A stretch of DNA of 64,000 nucleotides from Limobrevibacterium gyesilva (GTDB taxonomy: Bacteria > Pseudomonadota > Alphaproteobacteria > Acetobacterales > Acetobacteraceae), in assembly GCF_025989185.1 (NCBI RefSeq), contig NZ_JAPDNT010000003.1:124001-188000 (forward strand), given 5' to 3'. Below the pieces are notes generated by a model. It was not told the origin of the DNA, made no database searches, and saw nothing but the letters and a program-made list of their open reading frames with translations. Within the stretch, counting starts at the first letter, position 1. Each line of letters starts with the position of its first letter. The position numbers and the translations under genes are program-made. Positions 44,932 through 52,650 of this stretch are shown piece after piece.

Positions 44932-45579
44932 CTAGGAGGACCGGAAGCCACGCCGCAATCCCGGCGCCGCATTCAGCACCGCGGCAGCGGCGAAGCCCAG
45001 GAACAGCAGGCCGGACGCGCGGACGATCCAGACCTCGTGGCGGCGGTACAGATGACGCACGCGCGCCGCACCGGCGATCAATACCAGCACGCAGTCGCCG
45101 GTGAGGAACCCGACCGAGGCCGCCAGCACCAGCACCGGCAGCGAGTCCCAGGTGAGCTCGGTGGAATGGCCGGCCAGCAACGCCGTGAAGGTGGCGACGG
45201 CGACCGGGTAGCCCTTCGGGTTGGTCAGCCCGAACGCCATGCCGCGCAGCAGCGGCCGGCGCACCACCTGCGCGGCGGCGCCGTCGGTGCGGCGGTGCAC
45301 CCTCACCGCCCGCAGGCCGAGCCAGCCAAGATAGAAGCCGCAGACCAGCCCGAGCACGTCGAACACCAGCGGCCCGATGGCGTGCGCGCCCACGATGGCC
45401 AGCAAGGCCAGCGACGACCACAGCAGGTCGCCGGCGAAATGGCCGAAGATGAAGCCGGCGCCGGCCCGCCGGCCCTGTGCCGCCCCGATGCCCAGCAGCA
45501 TCAGGAAGCCGGGCCCGGGGGTCAGCGTATAGATCGCCCCCGCCACCGCGGAGGCGGCGAGCAGGGACGGCGAGATCAT
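44932..45579 (-). CDS. LysE-family exporter
   Basis: 215 residues, about six membrane helices with the RhtB/LysE N-terminus (AIYTLTPGPGFLMLLGIGAA) and GFYLGWLGLRAVR, FGLTNPKGYPVAVATFTALL. Family members export amino acids or other small metabolites. It is coupled to the aldolase-like gene by a 4-base overlap (ATGA), an unusual pairing that suggests export of a catabolic intermediate or product. The substrate is unknown. The 227 bases beyond its 3' end, up to the lipoprotein gene start, show nothing. Confidence 0.88.
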   Translation of the reverse strand: MISPSLLAASAVAGAIYTLTPGPGFLMLLGIGAAQGRRAGAGFIFGHFAGDLLWSSLALLAIVGAHAIGPLVFDVLGLVCGFYLGWLGLRAVRVHRRTDGAAAQVVRRPLLRGMAFGLTNPKGYPVAVATFTALLAGHSTELTWDSLPVLVLAASVGFLTGDCVLVLIAGAARVRHLYRRHEVWIVRASGLLFLGFAAAAVLNAAPGLRRGFRSS

Positions 45580-46463
45580 GCGGCGCGCCGCGCCTGCAAC
45601 GCGGCCAGCCCGGCGGCGATGCGGGCACCCCGCGCCGGATCGGCCGCGCGCAGCGGCGGACGCACCGTGCGCCAGGCGGCATCGCCGGTGGCAGCGGCGA
45701 TGGCGGCCTTCACCAGCGGCAGGAAGTGGCCGCCGGTGATCAGGTCGCAGGCCGCCTTCATGTTGGCCTCCGCGGCGGGATCGGTGAACATGGCCCGCAC
45801 CAGATCCGGCACCAGATTGGCCATGCCGCAGATCGTGCCGGTGCCGCCCGCGGCCAGCGCGCGGTTGATGTGCACCTCCGCCCCCACCAGCGCGCCGCAA
45901 TCCGGCGCCTCCCGCCGGAACGCGAGGAAGCTGTCGAAGTCGCCGGTGCTGTCCTTCACCCCGGCAATGACGGCGCCGAAGCGCTTGCGCAGCCGGCCCA
46001 GCACGGCGGCCGGGACCGACACGCCGGAGACCTGCGGAATGTGGTACAGCGTCGCGCGCAACCGGTCGGAGCCGACGCCGTCGACGATGGCGGCGAAAGC
46101 GTCCTCCATGCCTTCGTCCGGCGCGTCGCGGAAGAAATACGGCGGCAGGATCAGCATATGCGTCAGGCCCAGCGCCATGGCCTGGCGGCTAAGCGCCACC
46201 GTATCCGGAATGGCCGGACAGCCGGTGCCCAGTGCGATCCGGTCGGCCTGTACGCCGGCCTTCAGCAGCGCCTCGGTGGCGGCCAGGCGCTCGGCGGCGG
46301 AGAAGGACGGGCCCTCGCCCGTGGTTCCGAACGGCACCAGGCCGTCGCAGCCCTGGTCGAGCAACGCCAATCCGTGGCGCGCCAGGGCCGCATGGTCGAT
46401 ATGCCCCTCCGCATCCAATGGGGTGGCCATGGCAGCCCAGAGGCCGCGGATCACATCGCTCAT
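45576..46463 (-). CDS. Dihydrodipicolinate synthase family aldolase (DapA-like)
   Basis: 295 residues, a class I aldolase barrel. The carboxylate-binding loop is FGTTGEGPSF, Tyr140 sits in LYHIPQVSG (relatives often YNIP) and the Schiff-base Lys170 in AGVKDSTGD. The position next to a fucose-type cluster argues against lysine biosynthesis and for a 2-keto-3-deoxy sugar-acid aldolase giving pyruvate plus an aldehyde. Its start is 108 bases from the divergent fucU-like gene; it is coupled to the LysE gene. DapA itself cannot be excluded from sequence alone. Confidence 0.85.
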   Translation of the reverse strand: MSDVIRGLWAAMATPLDAEGHIDHAALARHGLALLDQGCDGLVPFGTTGEGPSFSAAERLAATEALLKAGVQADRIALGTGCPAIPDTVALSRQAMALGLTHMLILPPYFFRDAPDEGMEDAFAAIVDGVGSDRLRATLYHIPQVSGVSVPAAVLGRLRKRFGAVIAGVKDSTGDFDSFLAFRREAPDCGALVGAEVHINRALAAGGTGTICGMANLVPDLVRAMFTDPAAEANMKAACDLITGGHFLPLVKAAIAAATGDAAWRTVRPPLRAADPARGARIAAGLAALQARRAA

Positions 46464-46571
46464 GTTGTGTCTCTCCCGGAACTGGCCCCAGGGTCGCATC
46501 ACCGGGCGAACAAGTGAAGGGTGTTCCGGCGGCGGGACAGCCGATAGGTTTGCGCAAAGACCGGAGGGAAC

Positions 46572-47006
46572 ATGCTGATCGGCCTCGACCCGCTGCTGAC
46601 GCCCGACCTGCTGCACGCGCTGGCCGCCATGGGGCATGGCGACCGGATCGCGCTGGTGGACGCCAATTATCCGGCCACGCGCGGCCGCCGCAGCATCGCG
46701 CTGCCCGGCGCGGATGCGCCGCACGCGCTGCGCGCGGTGCTGTCGGTGCTGCCCATCGACAGCTTCATTCCGGACCCCGTGCTGGTGATGCAGGTGGTGG
46801 GCAGTCCGCAGGAGGTGCCGGACGTGGTCGTGGAGATGAACGCGGTGCTGGGCGAATACGGCAATGCGCCGGCCGTGGCACTGGAGCGGCACGCGTTCTA
46901 TGCCGCGGCCGAGGCCGCCTACGCCATCGTCGCCACCGGCGAACGGCGGTTCTACGGCAACATCATCCTGACGAAAGGCGTGATCCCGCCGGAGGACATG
47001 CAATGA
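46572..47006 (+). CDS. fucU: RbsD/FucU family sugar mutarotase
   Basis: 144 residues, the usual FucU size. It interconverts alpha and beta anomers of fucose or a similar sugar. Seen: LIGLDPLLTPDLLHALAAMGH with His22-type residue in GHGD, ALVDANYPAT, ERHAFYAAAEAAYAIVATGE, RFYGNIILTKGV. GGAGGGAAC lies directly before the ATG. First gene of a three-gene coupled operon with an aldose dehydrogenase and a lactonase. Confidence 0.9.
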   Translation: MLIGLDPLLTPDLLHALAAMGHGDRIALVDANYPATRGRRSIALPGADAPHALRAVLSVLPIDSFIPDPVLVMQVVGSPQEVPDVVVEMNAVLGEYGNAPAVALERHAFYAAAEAAYAIVATGERRFYGNIILTKGVIPPEDMQ

Positions 47007-47965
47007 TCCCGGGCCCGCTGGGCATGGGCGGGGCGCCGCTCGGCAATTTGTTCGCCCGCATCCCCGAGGATGTCGCGGCCGCCACGATGCAGGCGGCCTG
47101 GGACGCCGGCATCCGGCATTTCGACACCGCCCCGCATTACGGCGCCGGCCTGTCCGAGCACCGCATGGGTGCCGCGCTGCGGCTGCATCCGCGTGACGCC
47201 TACACGCTGTCGAGCAAGGTCGGCCGCATCCTGGAGCCGGCGCAGGACGTGCCGGAGCTCGACCAGGGCTTCGTCGGCGCCCTGCCCTTCCGCCGGCGGG
47301 TGGACTACTCGGCGGCCGGCACGATCCGCTCGATCGAGGACAGCCTGCAGCGGCTGGGGCTGGCGCGGCTGGACATCGTCTACATCCACGACGTGTCCGA
47401 AGACTGGCACGGTCCCGCCTGGAAGGACCGCTTCGCCGAGGCGATGGCGGGGGCGGCGAAGGCGCTGACCGATCTGCGGCGGCAGGGGGTGATCCGCGCC
47501 TGGGGGCTGGGGGTCAACCTGGTGGCGCCGTGCCTGGCGGCGCTGGAACAGGCGGAGCCCGACGTCTTCCTGGTGGCCGGGCGCTACACCCTGCTGGACC
47601 ACGGAGCGCTGGACCAGCTGTTCCCGGCCTGCGCCGCGCGCGGCGCGAAGGTGGTGCTCGGCGGGCCGTACAACTCCGGGCTGCTGGCCGGCGGCACCAC
47701 GTTCAACTACGAGACGGCGCCGCCGGAGATGGTGGCCCGCGCCCGCGCCATCGCCGCCGTCTGCGCCCGCCACGGCGTCGACCTGAAGGCGGCCGCCCTG
47801 CAATTCTGCGCCGCCCACCCGGTGGTCGCCACGGTCATCCCCGGCGCGCGCACACCGGCCGAGATGCGCGAGAACGCGGCGATGATGCAGGCGCCGATCC
47901 CCGATGCGCTGTGGGCCGAGCTGAAGCGGGAGGGGCTGCTGCCCGGGCACGCGCCCACGCCATGA
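47003..47965 (+). CDS. Aldo/keto reductase, likely L-fucose / D-threo-aldose 1-dehydrogenase
   Basis: 320 residues. AKR features: LGMGGAPLGNLF, HFDTAPHYGAGLSEHRMGAA with catalytic Asp-Tyr, SSKVGRIL carrying the Lys, LDIVYIHDVSEDW with the His, and the C-terminal NADP site region VVATVIPGARTPAEMRENA. The FDTAPHYG and KVGR forms are those of aldose 1-dehydrogenases that oxidise L-fucose, D-arabinose or L-galactose to lactones. Overlaps both neighbours by 4 bases, between mutarotase and lactonase, which supports that role. Confidence 0.88.
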   Translation: MIPGPLGMGGAPLGNLFARIPEDVAAATMQAAWDAGIRHFDTAPHYGAGLSEHRMGAALRLHPRDAYTLSSKVGRILEPAQDVPELDQGFVGALPFRRRVDYSAAGTIRSIEDSLQRLGLARLDIVYIHDVSEDWHGPAWKDRFAEAMAGAAKALTDLRRQGVIRAWGLGVNLVAPCLAALEQAEPDVFLVAGRYTLLDHGALDQLFPACAARGAKVVLGGPYNSGLLAGGTTFNYETAPPEMVARARAIAAVCARHGVDLKAAALQFCAAHPVVATVIPGARTPAEMRENAAMMQAPIPDALWAELKREGLLPGHAPTP

Positions 47966-48774
47966 TCGTCGACGCCCATCATCATGTCTGGCGGCTGGAT
48001 CGCGGCGACTATGCCTGGCTGACGCCCGATTTGCCGATCCATCGCGATTACGGGCTGGCTGACCTGCGGCCGCTGCTGGGCGACGTGACCGCCACCGTGC
48101 TGGTGCAGGCGGCGCCGACCGAAGCGGAAACCGCGTTCATGCTGGAGGTGGCGCGCGGCTCCGGCGGGCTGGTGCGGGGCGTGGTCGGCTGGACCGACCT
48201 TGCGGCCCCGGACGCCGCCGCGCGTGTCGCGGCGCTCGCCGCCGATCCGCTGCTGAAGGGCTTGCGCCCGATGCTGCAGGACATCGCGGATACCGGCTGG
48301 ATTCTGCGTCCCGAGATGCAACCGGGGCTGGCGGCGATGACGCAGGCCGGGCTGCGGCTCGACCTGCTGGTGGCGCCGCGGCATCTGCCGATCCTGCCCG
48401 AGCTGGCGGCGCGTCACCCCGGCCTGGAGATGGTGATCGACCACGGCGCCAAACCGGCGATCGCCGCGGACGCGTTCCGGCCCTGGGCGGACGACATCGC
48501 CGGGATCGCCCGCGCGACGCGGTGGTGCTGCAAGCTCTCGGGGCTGGTGACGGAAGCCCGGCCCGGCTGGCAGGCCGGCGAGTTGCGCCGCTACGTCGAT
48601 CACCTGCTGGCCTGCTTCGGGCCGGACCGGCTGATGTGGGGCAGCGATTGGCCGGTGGTGAACCTGGCCGGCGGCTACGCGCGCTGGCGCGACGCCGCGC
48701 TGGCGCTGCTGCCGACAGAGGCGCGCCGGGCCGTCCTGGGCGGGACGGCGGCGGCGTTTTACGGGCTGGAGTGA
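47962..48774 (+). CDS. Amidohydrolase 2 family sugar lactonase, likely L-fucono-1,5-lactonase
   Basis: 270 residues. The N-terminal metal motif DAHHHVW, the ligand regions LVAPRHLPILPELA and MVIDHGAKP, and the C-terminal LMWGSDWPVVNL are typical of COG3618 lactonases. It would open the lactone made by the preceding dehydrogenase to the aldonate. The ATG overlaps the dehydrogenase stop (ATGA). The next expected enzyme, an enolase-family fuconate dehydratase, is not found in the window. Confidence 0.88.
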   Translation: MIVDAHHHVWRLDRGDYAWLTPDLPIHRDYGLADLRPLLGDVTATVLVQAAPTEAETAFMLEVARGSGGLVRGVVGWTDLAAPDAAARVAALAADPLLKGLRPMLQDIADTGWILRPEMQPGLAAMTQAGLRLDLLVAPRHLPILPELAARHPGLEMVIDHGAKPAIAADAFRPWADDIAGIARATRWCCKLSGLVTEARPGWQAGELRRYVDHLLACFGPDRLMWGSDWPVVNLAGGYARWRDAALALLPTEARRAVLGGTAAAFYGLE

Positions 48775-48810
48775 ACGAAAGGCCGGTCCTGCAGCCTCAA
48801 GCCGGGGCGC

Positions 48811-49212
48811 CTATTCGCCTTCCGGCTCGAACTTCATGGCGACGCCGTTCATGCAGTAGCGCTGGCCGGTGGGTTGCGGGCCGTCGTCGAAGACATGGCC
48901 CAGATGGCCCTGGCAACGAGCGCAATGCACCTCGGTGCGGACCATGAACCAGCTGTTGTCGCTGCTGGTGCCTACCGCACCGTCCAACGGCGCCCAGAAG
49001 CTGGGCCAGCCGCAGCCGCTCTCGAATTTCGTCTCGGAGTTGTAGAGCGGCTGGCCGCAGCCCGCGCACACGAAGGTGCCGCGTCGCTTCTCGGCGTTCA
49101 GCGGGCTGGTGCCGGCGCGTTCGGTGGCGTGCTGGCGCAGCACCTTGTACGCCTCGGGCGACAGGATCTTGCGCCATTCCTCATCGGTGCGGGTGGTCTC
49201 GTCTGACTGCAT
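48811..49212 (-). CDS. msrB: Peptide-methionine (R)-S-oxide reductase
   Basis: 133 residues. It repairs methionine-R-sulfoxide in proteins. Structural zinc is held by Cys49, Cys52, Cys97 and Cys100 (FVCAGCG, HCARC); the catalytic Cys120 is in GQRYCMNG. The usual resolving region GCGWPSFW is present. ATG 49212 is chosen because GGAGG (in GAGGAACCC) is close upstream; an earlier ATG 21 codons up lies in non-conserved sequence. It stands alone and is cytoplasmic (no signal). Confidence 0.96.
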   Translation of the reverse strand: MQSDETTRTDEEWRKILSPEAYKVLRQHATERAGTSPLNAEKRRGTFVCAGCGQPLYNSETKFESGCGWPSFWAPLDGAVGTSSDNSWFMVRTEVHCARCQGHLGHVFDDGPQPTGQRYCMNGVAMKFEPEGE

Positions 49213-49342
49213 GGGTTCCTCCGATGAGCGATGATGTGGCGTCGGCGCTGGGGTGTTCAACCGGCCGCCTGGCACATGCCGCGCCGGGCGGTCACGGTGC
49301 GGCGCAAGACAATGGCGCCCCGATCCTGTTTACTGCTCGGGC

Positions 49343-51121
49343 ATGCTGGAAGCGCTTGTCATCCTGCTGGCCGCGGCCGCGATCGCCGTTCCGCTGTCCC
49401 GCCGCGCCGGGTTCGGCAGCGTGCTGGGCTATCTGGTGGCCGGCGTGGCGATCGGGCCGTCCGGGCTGCGGCTGGTGACCGACGTGGACCAGATCACGCG
49501 TGTCTCCGAGCTCGGCGTGATCATGCTGCTGTTCCTGATCGGGCTGGAGGTGCGCCCGGCGCGGCTATGGGTGATGCGGCGCGCGGTGTTCGGGCTGGGG
49601 TCGGCGCAGGTGGCGGCGACCGCGGCGGCATTGGCGTGGATCGCGCATCTGGGCGGCGCCCCCTGGGCGGGGGCGGTGGTGCTGGGCGTGGGGATGGCGA
49701 TGTCGTCCACCGCGATCGTGTTGCCCATGCTGGGCGAGCGGGCCCTGCTGGCGACGCGCGCCGGGCGCGACGGGTTCGCCGTGCTGCTGTTCCAGGACCT
49801 GGCCTTCATCCCGCTGGTGGCGCTGGTGCCGCTGCTGGGCGGGGCGGCCATGCCCGATCAGCTACCGCTGCTCGCCGTGGCCAAGGGCGCGGGCGCGATC
49901 GCGGTGATCCTGCTCGGCGGCCGGTTCCTGATGGGGCCGGCGTTCCGCGCCATCGGCGGCGCCCGCACGCCCGAAGTGTTCACCACGCTGGCGCTGCTGA
50001 TCGTGGCGGGCTCCGCCGCGCTGGCCGGCGCCGCCGGGCTGTCGCCCTCGCTGGGGGCGTTCATGGCCGGGGTGCTGCTGTCGGAATCCGAGTACCGGCA
50101 CGAGCTGCAGGCCGATATCGAGCCGTTCGAAGGGTTGCTGCTGGGCTTCTTCTTCGTCTCCGTGGGCATGTCCGCGCAGGTCGGGCTGCTGGCGCACCAG
50201 CCCGTGGCGATCGTGCTGGGGGTGGCGGTGCTGCTGGTGGCCAAGGCCGCGGTGGCCTACGCGCTGGCGCGCATCGCCCGTCACGACCGGGTGGACGCGG
50301 TGCGGTTCGCCCTGGCGCTGCCGCAGGGCAGCGAGTTCAGCTTCGTGCTGTTCGCCGCGGCCATTGCCGTGGGCGCGCTGGGCCGCGACCAGGCAGAAGC
50401 GGCGACGCTGGTGGTGGCGCTGTCGATGATGGCGACCCCGCTGCTGTTCGCCGCCTCCGAACGCCTGCTGATCCCGCCCCTGCGGCCGCGCAAGGACGTG
50501 CGGTACGACACGATCGTTACCGCGCCGACGCCGGTGATCGTGTGCGGGTTCGGCCGTGTCGGCCAGATCATCGGGCGCATCCTGCGCATGCAGGGCCTGC
50601 CGTTCACCGCGCTGGAGGGCGATCCCGCGCAATTGGAGGTGGTGCGCCGCTTCGGCAGCGACGTCTATTTCGGCGACCCGACGCGCCCGGACCTGCTGCG
50701 CGCGGCCGGCGCCGACAAGGCGAAGCTGCTGGTGGTGGCGATCGACGACATGGAGGCGGCGCTGCGGGTGGTGGATACCGCCCAGCGCAATTTCCCGAAC
50801 CTGACCATCATCTCACGCGCCCGCAACCGCCGGCACGTGCACCTGCTGCTGGATCGCGGCATCACCCAGGTGGTGCGCGACACCTTCTATTCCAGCCTGA
50901 AGCTGTCCGAGCTGGTGCTGCGGGCGTCGGGCATACCGGGCAAGCAGGCGCAACGGGCGGTGGCGCTGTTCGCCGAACATGACGAGCGCAATCTGATCGA
51001 AACGCACGGGTTCTATCGCGACGAGAAGCAGCTGATCCAAAGCGTGCAGCAGGCGGCGGAGGAACTGTCCGGGCTGTTCGAGGCGGACCAGCGGCGGGAG
51101 AAGGAGGCTGGGCCGGGCTGA
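49343..51121 (+). CDS. Kef-type potassium/proton antiporter with TrkA-N domain, second paralogue
   Basis: 592 residues. About 12 helices with CPA2 motifs (ELGVIMLLFLIGLEVRPARL, AMSSTAIVLPML, FQDLAFIPLVAL, GSEFSFVLFA), then a TrkA-N domain after residue 400 (TPVIVCGFGRVGQIIGRIL). It ends with a charged tail. It is KefB/KefC-like and resembles the protein at 18208-20013 but is clearly diverged. It stands alone; the second inverted-repeat element begins 15 bases after its stop. Confidence 0.91.
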   Translation: MLEALVILLAAAAIAVPLSRRAGFGSVLGYLVAGVAIGPSGLRLVTDVDQITRVSELGVIMLLFLIGLEVRPARLWVMRRAVFGLGSAQVAATAAALAWIAHLGGAPWAGAVVLGVGMAMSSTAIVLPMLGERALLATRAGRDGFAVLLFQDLAFIPLVALVPLLGGAAMPDQLPLLAVAKGAGAIAVILLGGRFLMGPAFRAIGGARTPEVFTTLALLIVAGSAALAGAAGLSPSLGAFMAGVLLSESEYRHELQADIEPFEGLLLGFFFVSVGMSAQVGLLAHQPVAIVLGVAVLLVAKAAVAYALARIARHDRVDAVRFALALPQGSEFSFVLFAAAIAVGALGRDQAEAATLVVALSMMATPLLFAASERLLIPPLRPRKDVRYDTIVTAPTPVIVCGFGRVGQIIGRILRMQGLPFTALEGDPAQLEVVRRFGSDVYFGDPTRPDLLRAAGADKAKLLVVAIDDMEAALRVVDTAQRNFPNLTIISRARNRRHVHLLLDRGITQVVRDTFYSSLKLSELVLRASGIPGKQAQRAVALFAEHDERNLIETHGFYRDEKQLIQSVQQAAEELSGLFEADQRREKEAGPG

Positions 51122-51136
51122 AGCGAAGCAAGGGAA

Positions 51137-51292
51137 GTGGACACGGAGGGCACGGAGGGCCACAGAGGTCACGGAGAAGAAAGAATTGAGGCGCGCTTCG
51201 CGCGCATTCATTTCGGTTGTGGACGCGGTGACGCCGCGACCGGCAGGCCCTTCTCCGTGATCTCTGTGGCCCTCTGTGCCCTCCGTGTCACC
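51137..51292. repeat. Long inverted-repeat element, copy 2
   Basis: Arms 51140-51179 and 51250-51289 pair over 40 bases with two positions that become G-U in RNA, around a 70-base loop with core 51190-51209. Compared with copy 1, several arm positions differ, yet each change is matched in the opposite arm. It lies between the convergent Kef and nitroreductase genes, and the right arm contains the TGA stop of the nitroreductase gene. Confidence 0.85.
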
Positions 51293-52004
51293 TTCCCTTC
51301 TCTTCCATCCCTCCGAACCCGAGAAAACGCGTGAACGCCGCTGCCCGCACACGCTCGGTCTCGAGCGCGTTGGCCGGCGCGGTCTTGTCCTCGTAGCCGA
51401 TGGCCATGCCGCAGACGATCGTCTCGTCCTCGGGAATGTCCAGCAAGGCGCGCACGGTGCCGGGGAATTCGGCGAAGACGGCCATGGCGCAGCTATCCAG
51501 GCCGCGGGCGCGGGCGGCGATGCTGATGTTCTCCAGGAACATGCCGTAGTCGATCCAGCTGCCGATCTCCATGCGCCGGTCGATGGTGCAGATCAGGCCC
51601 ACCGGCGCGCCGAAATACTGCAGGTTGCGCACGACATGCGCGCGCATCTTCTCCTTCTCGCCGCGGGCGATGCCCAGCAGCCCGTACAGGTCCCAGCCGA
51701 TCTTGCGCCGCCGCGACAGATAGGGCTCGTGCAGCGGCCTGGGGTAGTAGGCGCGCTCGATCGCGTCGGTCTCGGCGCCGGACAGGAAGGCGTCGGACAC
51801 GCCCGCGCAGAACCGGGCCAGCGCGTCGCCGGCCAGCGCGATCACCCGCCAGGGCTGCATGTTGGTGCCGCTGGGCGCGCGGGCGGCGACGTCCAGCAGG
51901 TGCTCGACGGTGTCCTGCGGCACCGGCCTCGGCAGGTAGCCGCGCACGGAGCGGCGCGACAGGATCGCCGCCTCGGTCTCGTTCATCGCCGTCACGTCCG
52001 CCAT
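51288..52004 (-). CDS. Nitroreductase-family FMN oxidoreductase
   Basis: 238 residues. FMN-site motifs are visible: ILSRRSVRGYLPRPVP (Arg pair for phosphate), AARAPSGTNMQPWRVIAL, and DYGMFLENISIAARARGLDS; the C-terminal GMAIGYED is usual for the family. It reduces nitroaromatics or quinones with NAD(P)H in relatives; the physiological substrate is open. The last codons and stop (MEEKGR then TGA) lie in or next to the inverted-repeat arm, so the repeat has set the C-terminus. Confidence 0.9.
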   Translation of the reverse strand: MADVTAMNETEAAILSRRSVRGYLPRPVPQDTVEHLLDVAARAPSGTNMQPWRVIALAGDALARFCAGVSDAFLSGAETDAIERAYYPRPLHEPYLSRRRKIGWDLYGLLGIARGEKEKMRAHVVRNLQYFGAPVGLICTIDRRMEIGSWIDYGMFLENISIAARARGLDSCAMAVFAEFPGTVRALLDIPEDETIVCGMAIGYEDKTAPANALETERVRAAAFTRFLGFGGMEEKGR

Positions 52005-52084
52005 GCGCTGCTCCCGGTTTGCGGGCGCACCATGCCATGAAGGGTCGCGCGGGCAAGCCCGCCGCTGCCGGGCGGTGCGGCGCC

Positions 52085-52597
52085 TCAGGCGGGCTTGCGC
52101 CCGCCGCCGGGCGGCGGCGGCGCGAAGACGGTGCGGCGCTCGATCTCCAGCACGTCGGCCGGGCGCGGGAACGGCGCGGGCGCCGGTTCGCCGGGCGCGC
52201 GCGGGCGGCCGATGGCCTGGAAGAAATCCTCGAGCCCGTTCGGCAGCAGCAGCCAGGTGAAGGTCATGTCCTCGGCGCCGTCGTTGACGAACATGTGCAC
52301 CCGGTTGCGGCCGAGGAAGATGGTGGTGCCCGCGACCATCGGATGCGTCTCGCCGTCCAGCACGGCGTGGCCGCTGCCGGCGATGCAGTGGATCAGTTCC
52401 TCGTTGCGGTCATGCGAATGCTCGCGCACGTAGCAGCCGGGGGCGACGGTCTGGGTGCCGAAGCCGAAGGGCGTTTCCATGCGCGCGTTGCGCGGGGCCA
52501 CCCGCAGCTCGACATAGCCGTTGGCGGGCACCGGCTGCCAGTAGCTCTCGCTTTGGCCGGGCTGCACGACCACGAGGTCTCCACGATCGGTGTCCAT
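52085..52597 (-). CDS. Cupin-domain protein
   Basis: 170 residues. A single cupin barrel: motif 1 as YVREHSHDRNEELIHCIAGS (two His and Glu metal ligands), motif 2 as LGRNRVHMFVNDG (third His). The tail is Pro-rich and ends GGGRKPA. Metal-binding cupins may be dioxygenases, isomerases or sensors; nothing further can be said. GGAGG lies 7 bases before the ATG. It is downstream of glpD on the same strand, 53 bases away. Confidence 0.85.
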   Translation of the reverse strand: MDTDRGDLVVVQPGQSESYWQPVPANGYVELRVAPRNARMETPFGFGTQTVAPGCYVREHSHDRNEELIHCIAGSGHAVLDGETHPMVAGTTIFLGRNRVHMFVNDGAEDMTFTWLLLPNGLEDFFQAIGRPRAPGEPAPAPFPRPADVLEIERRTVFAPPPPGGGRKPA

Positions 52598-52650
52598 TGT
52601 CGTTCCTCCCGTTACGGATTGGCGGAATAAGGCCGGGACCGGTCGGGCGT

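Noticed and set aside
18208-51121. The two Kef antiporters as a recent duplication
   Set aside because: Motifs are shared but the sequences and tails differ widely; they look like old paralogues.
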